The position numbers were made by a program, and so were the translations under genes. Positions 58,011 to 64,000 of a stretch of 64,000 bases of DNA are shown here, one piece after another (the stretch's first letter is position 1; every line of letters starts with the position of its first letter). The stretch is from PNNG01 sp964577055 (GTDB lineage Bacteria; Bacteroidota; Bacteroidia; UBA7662): the NCBI GenBank assembly GCA_964577055.1, contig CAZNWC010000001.1:271070-335069 (forward strand). Direction: 5' to 3'. The notes under the pieces were generated by a model. It had not been told where the DNA came from. It searched no databases and worked only from the letters and a program-made list of their open reading frames with translations.

Positions 58011-58415
58011 ATGATGCGTAAACTCTTCTTCTTGCTGCTTATCCCCGCTTTGCTGATGGCCTGTGGCCAAGACAAAGCCATTGTGAAAGAAATGGACGAA
58101 AAGGCAATGGCCTTGCACGACGAAGTCATGCCCAAAATGAAAGAAATAATTGACCTCAAGGGTGAAATCAAGGCCAAAATCGCCAGTTTAGACAGCCTGT
58201 CGACCGAAAGACAAACCCTTGAAGCGGCTTATGAGGCCTTGGTAGCAGGCGAAGAAGGCATGCGTAATTGGATGCGCAACTACCAAAAGCCCGAATTCAG
58301 CAAGTCGCTGGAAGAACTCAAGCCCGTAGCAGAATTCCAGCTGCAAGCCATTGAAAAAGTGAAGGTGCAAATGGAAAGCAGCATTGCCGATGCCAAATCA
58401 CTGCTGGGCAAATAA
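58011..58415 (+). CDS. lipoprotein with coiled-coil
   Basis: A lipoprotein of about 134 residues. The start may be ATG 58011 or 58014; a TTG at 58005 lies in the tandem repeat. The leader KLFFLLLIPALLMAC ends at the lipid-attached Cys. The rest is helical and charged (KMKEIIDLKGEIKAKIASLDSL), likely a coiled coil. Relatives in Bacteroidota are labelled viral A-type inclusion-like lipoproteins, with no known function. It overlaps the SCO gene by 26 bases, so they form an operon. Confidence 0.65.
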   Translation: MMRKLFFLLLIPALLMACGQDKAIVKEMDEKAMALHDEVMPKMKEIIDLKGEIKAKIASLDSLSTERQTLEAAYEALVAGEEGMRNWMRNYQKPEFSKSLEELKPVAEFQLQAIEKVKVQMESSIADAKSLLGK

Positions 58416-59037
58416 GGGCCTGTTGCTGCTCGGCTTGCTGCTGGGCGTGGGTTGTGGTTCTGCGCCTTCGCCGGAGCGGCTGCCTGTATTGGGCCCTATG
58501 GAACTGGTCACAGCCGCCGACGGATCTATCGATACCGTTTTTTATCCCTATCCTGCTTACGAATTAACCGATCAGTACGGTCTTCCCTTCACTCCCGACA
58601 GCCTGCATAAGCAGGTGCTGGTAGTCGACTTTTTTTTCAGTAGTTGTCCTACCATCTGCAAAGACCTACTGCGCAACATGCGGGGCGTTCATGCGGCCTA
58701 TGGCAACGATCACCGGGTACGGCTGTTGTCGCACAGTGTCGACCCCACCTACGACACCCCCGAAGTGCTGGCAGCTTATGCCCAAAGTGCAGGCGTAACG
58801 GGCCGAAACTGGCTGTTTTTAACGGGAGATACTGAAGTGATTTACAGTTTGGCGCAACGGGCTTACCTGAGTCATGCGCAAGCCGATAGTTCCGCCCCAG
58901 GCGGCTACTTGCACTCGGGACACATCATCTTGGTTGACTCCAACAAACGCATTCGTGGGGTATACGACGGCACCGACGATGCCCAACTGCCCCTCTTAAA
59001 GCAAGATATTGCCCGATTGTTGCAAGAAAATCCTTAA
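58390..59037 (+). CDS. SCO family protein (copper chaperone)
   Basis: A protein of about 215 residues starting at ATG 58390. The leader GLLLLGLLLGVGCGS gives a lipoprotein signal. The thioredoxin-like core carries the copper-binding CPTIC (in FFFSSCPTICKD) and the distal His in LHSGHIILVD. SCO proteins deliver copper to the Cu-A centre of cytochrome oxidase, on the periplasmic side. It shares a transcript with the preceding lipoprotein gene. An alternative role in redox homeostasis is possible. Confidence 0.88.
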   Translation: MPNHCWANKGLLLLGLLLGVGCGSAPSPERLPVLGPMELVTAADGSIDTVFYPYPAYELTDQYGLPFTPDSLHKQVLVVDFFFSSCPTICKDLLRNMRGVHAAYGNDHRVRLLSHSVDPTYDTPEVLAAYAQSAGVTGRNWLFLTGDTEVIYSLAQRAYLSHAQADSSAPGGYLHSGHIILVDSNKRIRGVYDGTDDAQLPLLKQDIARLLQENP

Positions 59038-59205
59038 GATTTTCGCAATCCAACGGTCGTTGCGCTTCAAGAAGTGCTGGCATTTGCACCCTAAGCACCG
59101 CAAATTGAAAAAAAACTAATTTTTCGAAACCCGAACACCTTTTGCCAACTCATGCGTTTGAAATAGCGTAATTCGCAACGCGTCAACTTTTTAAACGTTA
59201 ATCTT

Positions 59206-60669
59206 TTGACTATTTCTTCTGTTCCTGTGGGCATTCATGACCTTTCGGTTGCCCTACCCGCCCTTCGATACCCCATCACCGCTTTGGCCGAATTACGGGG
59301 CCTGGAGGCAGATAAACTCCGCTTGGGACTTGGTTTAGAACAAATGGCCGTGCCCGATGTGGATGAAGACGTGGTCACCTTAGGAGCGCGTGCCATCATT
59401 GATTTGCTAGAAAAGCAGGCATTGGCACCGCAAGCGGTGGGTCGCATTTACCTGGGCACCGAAAGTGCGGTAGATGGCGCCAAACCTACCGCAACCTATA
59501 TGGCCAAGTTGGTAGAAGAATGGTTTGAAGCAACCCATGGCCCGCGCAGTTTGAAACATTGTGATGTTGTGGATCTGACCTTTGCCTGTATTGGTGGCAT
59601 CGATGCCCTGCAAAACGCCTGCGATTGGGTATTGGCGGGTGGTGTAGAAGCCAACCGACAAGCCATTGTGGTAGCCGCCGATACCGCCCGATACCAGCAA
59701 CAATCTACCGGTGAATACACCCAAGGTGCGGGCGCCGTGGCCGTTTTGGTTCGCTTGCAACCGGGATTGGTCAGCATAGCTCCGCATTGGGGTGTTGGCA
59801 TGGAAGGCGTGCATGATTTTTACAAACCCCTCCGCCCCATGCACAAGCAAACTTTGCTACAACAGGTGCTTGATGCAGCTGGAAGCCAGGCATCGGTGAA
59901 AACGGTTTGGCAACATTTGCAAAACGAACAGTCCAGCGACTTCACCACCCCTGATGCGGTATGGTATGGGCATGATGACACCCCTTTGTTCGATGGACAA
60001 TACAGCAACCAATGCTACACCGACCGCATGGAAGAAGCTTTGGCACATCATGCCGAGCAGGCAGGCAAAAGCATTGCCCAATTGCTGCTGCATGAGTGGC
60101 AAGGCATAGTATTTCACTTGCCGTATGCCTTCCATGGCAAGCGGATGTTGGCTGGCACCTATACCCGTGCCGTGGCCGAAGCGGGTTTATGGGAAAAATA
60201 TTTTGCCGATCAACCTTTGGAAGCCGGAGCAGAAAAATGGGTAGCGAAATCAGCGCCCTACCAGCAATTTGTGAAGGATAAAATTGATGCGGGACAGTTG
60301 GCTTCGCAACAGGTGGGCAATGTGTATACCGGCAGCATCTTCTTAGCCCTGGCCAGTTGGCTGTACCATGCCCCCGCGCATTTGCCAGCAGGTTCCCCTT
60401 TGGGTGGCATTGCTTACGGCAGTGGTTCAAAAAGCAAGGTTTTCGCCATGCAATTAATGCCGCAATGGCACCAAACAGCCCGCGCCTTTGATTTGGATGG
60501 CTTATTGGCCAAAAGACAAGAAATCACCACCGACCAATACCTGCGCTTGCATCGCGGTGAAGCCAACGCCGCGGTCGTAGCTGGAAAAACCATTCGGTTT
60601 GCCGGACAAAAGCCAACAGAACCTGCGCGATTGTCACGTCTTTACACCTTGCATCGTCACCAACTTTAA
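59206..60669 (+). CDS. hydroxymethylglutaryl-CoA synthase family protein
   Basis: A 487-residue thiolase-like condensing enzyme. The catalytic Cys is about 128 in LTFACIGGIDALQNAC. Further features are GTESAVDGAKPTATYM, ADTARYQQQSTGEYTQGAGAV, and HLPYAFHGKRM (active-site His). The product would be HMG-CoA from acetyl-CoA and acetoacetyl-CoA, the mevalonate route to isoprenoids. It starts at TTG 59206. Carotenoids and retinal, made by the fusion enzyme at 31.4 kb, need this isoprenoid supply, though the genes are far apart. A decorated polyketide-type synthase is a weaker alternative. Confidence 0.88.
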   Translation: MTISSVPVGIHDLSVALPALRYPITALAELRGLEADKLRLGLGLEQMAVPDVDEDVVTLGARAIIDLLEKQALAPQAVGRIYLGTESAVDGAKPTATYMAKLVEEWFEATHGPRSLKHCDVVDLTFACIGGIDALQNACDWVLAGGVEANRQAIVVAADTARYQQQSTGEYTQGAGAVAVLVRLQPGLVSIAPHWGVGMEGVHDFYKPLRPMHKQTLLQQVLDAAGSQASVKTVWQHLQNEQSSDFTTPDAVWYGHDDTPLFDGQYSNQCYTDRMEEALAHHAEQAGKSIAQLLLHEWQGIVFHLPYAFHGKRMLAGTYTRAVAEAGLWEKYFADQPLEAGAEKWVAKSAPYQQFVKDKIDAGQLASQQVGNVYTGSIFLALASWLYHAPAHLPAGSPLGGIAYGSGSKSKVFAMQLMPQWHQTARAFDLDGLLAKRQEITTDQYLRLHRGEANAAVVAGKTIRFAGQKPTEPARLSRLYTLHRHQL

Positions 60670-60755
60670 ACCTTTGGGTATTAAAAAAGGTTAATATCCA
60701 TGAATTCACCTGCCACAACTTGTGGTTGCGTGTCAATTCGTCGAAATTTGACCTT

Positions 60756-61295
60756 ATGAAACAACTTTTTGCGCTGCTGAGCTTCGTGCTTTTAATCCAT
60801 GCCTTGCCAGCTGATGTGGCTGCACAGGCTGCCCCCAAACCCCGTAAAAGTCCTTTGGCGGTAGCCCAACTCAAATCAGGCAAAACCTATGTGCGCATCA
60901 TTTACAGCCAACCCTTCAAAAACGATCGCCAGGTATTTGGCGGATTGGTGCCTTACAACAAACTGTGGCGTTTGGGTGCAAACGAAGCCACTGAAATCAC
61001 CACTACCCATAAAATCAAAATTGGCGGAAAAACCCTTCCGGCCGGTACGTACACCCTATTTGCCATCCCACGCGAAGACAAATGGACCATCATTGTGAAC
61101 AAACAAGTTGGCCTTTGGGGCGATTATGACTATAAACAGCAATTCGATCAATTGCGCTTCGATGTCGCAGTTAAAAATCTGGATCAAAGCTGGGAAGCTT
61201 TTACCATGAAATTTGATAAATCCGGCAAAACCAGTGTGCTCACTTTGGTTTGGGACCGAACCTCGGTGGAAATACCGATTGAAATTTTGAAATAA
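60756..61295 (+). CDS. DUF2911 family protein
   Basis: The second DUF2911 copy in the window. The start ATG 60756 gives a signal peptide (MKQLFALLSFVLLIHALPAD). The core has KTYVRIIYSQPFKNDRQVFG, GGLVPYNKLWRLGANEATEI and IGGKTLPAGTYTLFAIPRED. It shares the GGLVPYN motif with the copy at 30749-31294, but the N-terminus differs: cleavable here, anchored there. It is exported and its function is unknown. The TonB-type gene starts 22 bases downstream, so they are likely co-transcribed. Confidence 0.88.
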   Translation: MKQLFALLSFVLLIHALPADVAAQAAPKPRKSPLAVAQLKSGKTYVRIIYSQPFKNDRQVFGGLVPYNKLWRLGANEATEITTTHKIKIGGKTLPAGTYTLFAIPREDKWTIIVNKQVGLWGDYDYKQQFDQLRFDVAVKNLDQSWEAFTMKFDKSGKTSVLTLVWDRTSVEIPIEILK

Positions 61296-61317
61296 GTTTT
61301 TACACACACACACTTAC

Positions 61318-63819
61318 ATGAAGTTTTTGACCTTTGGCTGGGTCCTTTTTGGACTGAGCTTTTTTATTTTTTCCTCAGAAGTGCAGGCCCAAATGCCTGC
61401 CGGCATGCCTGGAGGTGCTAACAGGGCGAACATGCCCAAAATCGGGCGTATTTATGGCAAATTACTCGACGCGCAAAGCCGCAAACCAGTAGAATACGCC
61501 ACGGTAACCGTACTTGCGGCACGCAAAGACAGCATCTTAGGAGGCAGTTTGGTGCAAAGCAATGGTGATTTTTCGGTCGATAAATTGCCATTCGGCCAGC
61601 ACCGTGTGCGTTTTAGCTTTATTGGCTACAAGCCCATCGACAAACAAGTGACCATCACCCCTCAAAAGTTTGAACTCGATTTGGGCAACCTGCGCATGGA
61701 AATAGATGCTGCCCAGCTCGCCACCGTTGAAATTTCGGAAGAGCGCAGCAATATAGTCATGAGCATCGACCGGCGGAATTACACCGTCGACAAAGACCTC
61801 ACCAGTCAGGGCGGCACTGCTCTGGAGGTCATGCGAAACATTCCCGGCCTCACGGTAGACGCCGATGGTGGCGTAAAAATGCGGAATGCTTCTCCTACCA
61901 TTTTCATCGATGGCCGTCCGAGCACGCTCAGCCTTGATCAAATTCCCGCCGAACAAATTGAGCGCGTAGAAGTGATCACCAATCCTTCGGCCAAGTTCGA
62001 CGCCAGCACCACCGGTGGCATATTGAATGTAGTACTCAAGAAAAATACGAAGCCCGGTTACAATGGATCGGTGAATGCCGGTGTGGGCATCGTAGGTCGA
62101 TACAACGGCGGCTTCAACCTCAACATCAAGGAAGGTAAACTCAATTTCTTTAGTGCCTACAACGTCAATCAAGCCACCTACGACGTAGAAGGCTACACCA
62201 TACGCGAAAACTTCAGAAACGACGATTTTATTGGTGGCTTTCGGCAGGACAACCTGAACACCCAAGGCCGGTTGTTTCAGTTTGGCCGGTTTGGCTTCGA
62301 TTATCAGTTGAGCAATCGCAACCTTCTCACCCTGAGTCAGAGTTTTGGCGGCGGTAACTTCGACATGGATGATTCGCAAACCTTCAGCCAGGTAAATGGC
62401 AGCAATGCAGTCATCAGCACAGGCACACAAACCAACACCCAAGCCAATTTTTGGCGCAACAGTACCACCCAATTGCTCTTCAAACACAATGCCCCCAAAG
62501 AAGGCAAAGAGTGGACTGCCGACCTTACCTACAATCGCTCCCGCAATGGTACCGATGCCTTGTACGACCTGCGCACCTATGACCTCAACGGTGTTCTATT
62601 GCCCAACATGCCCCGATTACAGAAAAACGACGGGGCAGGTAAAAACCAGGTACTCACGTTTCAATTCGACTATGTGGATCCACTTACCAGCAATACCAAG
62701 CTCGAATGGGGTTTACGCAGCAACTACCGTTTTAATGGCTCAACATTAGATGTGCAAATCAACCAGGCCAACGCCGGTTTTGTGGCCGATACCAGCCTGA
62801 CCAATTATTTCGATGTGGACGACATCATCAATGCCGCCTATGTCAATTACAGCGCCCCGCTGGGCAATTGGACTTATTCGGCTGGCTTGCGTTTTGAGCA
62901 AACCTATTTTATAGCCAACATTACCAACAAAAATCAAAGCTTCGAATACCTGTATCCGCGGGGTGTCGACAATATTGGCAAAGCGCTGTTTCCAAGCCTT
63001 TTCTTTTCAAGAAAATTCGATGCCAAAAACGAGCTGCAAGTAAACTTCAGCCGCAAAATCAATCGCCCGGGTTGGATGCAACTCATGCCCTTTATCATGT
63101 TCGCCGACGCCCAAAGTTTCCGCATTGGCAATCCAGCCTTGGCACCTGAATTTTTCAATCTGGGCGAATTGAACTACAGCAGGCAGTACGACAAAGGCAA
63201 CTACCTCGGCTCGGTGTATGTGCGCCAAACCCAAGATGTCATCACCAGCTATGTGTATGTGTTGCCCACCGATTCCAGTATTTTGGTAAACAGCTTTATC
63301 AACGGTAATAATCAGTGGAGCTATGGCACCGAGCACTCTATCAAATACAGTCCGGTCAAAGCCCTCGATCTTACCCTGAATGCGAATGTCTTTTACACCG
63401 ACATTCAAGGAGGAAGCGCCCTCGGCAACCTCAGCAACCAAGGTTTTAGCTGGAATGCCAAACTCATTGCCCAATACCGCTTGCCCAAGAACTGGAATGT
63501 GCAATTGAATGGAGATTACGAGGCGCCACGTATCATTCCGCAGGGCCGTACCATTCCGGTCTTTGGTTCTGATTTTTCGGTGGCGAAAAGCTACAAACAG
63601 GTGTGGAATTTCAACCTGACGGTGAGTGATGTATTCAACACGCGTCGCTTTGGCACCGTGTTCAATACCCCGTTTTTCTACCAGGAGGTCATGCGTCGGC
63701 GCGATACCCGCTTCTTGCGGCTAACAGTGAGCTATCGTTTCGGTGAGTTTGATGTTTCGCTGCTAAAGCGCATGCGTCGTCCTGGCGGCGGCGGTGGCGG
63801 CATGGAGATGGACTTCTAG
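61318..63819 (+). CDS. TonB-dependent outer-membrane beta-barrel protein
   Basis: An 833-residue outer-membrane protein of the OMP_b-brl_3 type. A signal peptide and a Met/Pro-rich linker are followed by a carboxypeptidase-regulatory-like domain (YGKLLDAQSRKPVEYATVTV). The plug has ALEVMRNIPGLTVDADGGV, IFIDGRPSTLSLDQIP and IERVEVITNPSAKFDASTTGG. The barrel ends in RFGEFDVSLLKRM and a Gly-rich tail. Ligand unknown; relatives import peptides or unknown substrates. The remaining bases up to 64000 hold no gene. Confidence 0.9.
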   Translation: MKFLTFGWVLFGLSFFIFSSEVQAQMPAGMPGGANRANMPKIGRIYGKLLDAQSRKPVEYATVTVLAARKDSILGGSLVQSNGDFSVDKLPFGQHRVRFSFIGYKPIDKQVTITPQKFELDLGNLRMEIDAAQLATVEISEERSNIVMSIDRRNYTVDKDLTSQGGTALEVMRNIPGLTVDADGGVKMRNASPTIFIDGRPSTLSLDQIPAEQIERVEVITNPSAKFDASTTGGILNVVLKKNTKPGYNGSVNAGVGIVGRYNGGFNLNIKEGKLNFFSAYNVNQATYDVEGYTIRENFRNDDFIGGFRQDNLNTQGRLFQFGRFGFDYQLSNRNLLTLSQSFGGGNFDMDDSQTFSQVNGSNAVISTGTQTNTQANFWRNSTTQLLFKHNAPKEGKEWTADLTYNRSRNGTDALYDLRTYDLNGVLLPNMPRLQKNDGAGKNQVLTFQFDYVDPLTSNTKLEWGLRSNYRFNGSTLDVQINQANAGFVADTSLTNYFDVDDIINAAYVNYSAPLGNWTYSAGLRFEQTYFIANITNKNQSFEYLYPRGVDNIGKALFPSLFFSRKFDAKNELQVNFSRKINRPGWMQLMPFIMFADAQSFRIGNPALAPEFFNLGELNYSRQYDKGNYLGSVYVRQTQDVITSYVYVLPTDSSILVNSFINGNNQWSYGTEHSIKYSPVKALDLTLNANVFYTDIQGGSALGNLSNQGFSWNAKLIAQYRLPKNWNVQLNGDYEAPRIIPQGRTIPVFGSDFSVAKSYKQVWNFNLTVSDVFNTRRFGTVFNTPFFYQEVMRRRDTRFLRLTVSYRFGEFDVSLLKRMRRPGGGGGGMEMDF

Positions 63820-64000
63820 GCGGCTGTTAACCGGGGAGGCGGAGAGAAGATTGTTACCGAAGGAATAGCTGAGTGCATTTTTTAAAGCTTTTGCAGCGCC
63901 GAAATGCCTTGGTTGTCAGTGCAGGTAAAGGCTGTATGTAGGCTGCGAGATTCTGTGTTGACTTGCAAGTTTTTTTTCTGCACTTTTGATTTTTTAAGGC

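Overview
The window is from a Bacteroidota genome, probably a metagenome-assembled one. Evidence for the phylum: several secreted proteins end in Por-secretion (T9SS) type A or type B sorting domains; TonB-dependent and PorP/OprO-like outer-membrane proteins are present; families such as DUF2911, DUF3127, DUF6607, HmuY and DUF4625 occur; several genes are preceded by the Bacteroidota -7 promoter element TANNTTTG with no clear Shine-Dalgarno; and TTG/GTG starts recur. Lower rank cannot be fixed by eye (Chitinophagales, Sphingobacteriales or Saprospirales-like all fit). Two 100-N gaps are flanked by identical 55-base copies, so they are scaffolding artefacts rather than missing DNA. Removing the gap plus one copy restores both genes they interrupt.

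Layout. 1-8.1 kb: tail of a PD-(D/E)XK helicase/nuclease, a DinB-like protein, an MBL hydrolase, a fluoride-type CLC antiporter, an NTF2-like protein, the peptidoglycan glycosyltransferase MtgA, a secreted esterase, an LptF/LptG permease and an EamA exporter. 8.1-14.9 kb: a haem-acquisition operon (HmuY-like protein, DUF6607 protein, DoxX-like protein, TonB receptor, second HmuY-like lipoprotein) divergent from an AraC-family regulator. 14.9-26.6 kb: a lipoprotein, ligA-DUF6913-dapA, a very unusual tRNA-like element, an Lrp/AsnC regulator, a CPBP-type membrane protein, mtaB with a DnaQ-like exonuclease, two tandem single-domain response regulators and mpl. 26.9-31.3 kb: MBL hydrolase, LamG-containing secreted protein, HAD-like protein, conserved hypotheticals, DUF3820 and DUF2911.

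31.4-40.5 kb is the most distinctive part. A single ORF fuses lycopene beta-cyclase to a Brp/Blh beta-carotene dioxygenase and would convert lycopene to retinal. It is followed by a secreted lysyl oxidase-like protein with dockerin-like repeats, a lectin-like type-B T9SS adhesin, and a GH20 hexosaminidase next to a Tat-exported glycosylasparaginase. 40.6-46.2 kb: DASH cryptochrome, YceI, murI-alkD, porin, RluA-type pseudouridine synthase and panB. 47.1-55.3 kb: lipoproteins, dnaK, a frameshifted outer-membrane protein gene, and a peptide-use pair (DPP-IV and POT transporter). 55.4-64 kb: DUF3127, a beta-CASP nuclease, a lipoprotein with an SCO protein, an HMG-CoA synthase-like enzyme (mevalonate route, a possible feed to carotenoids), DUF2911 and a TonB-type outer-membrane protein.

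The gene set suggests an aerobic, light-exposed heterotroph feeding on proteins, peptides and glycoproteins. No CRISPR array, insertion sequence, prophage or rRNA was seen.
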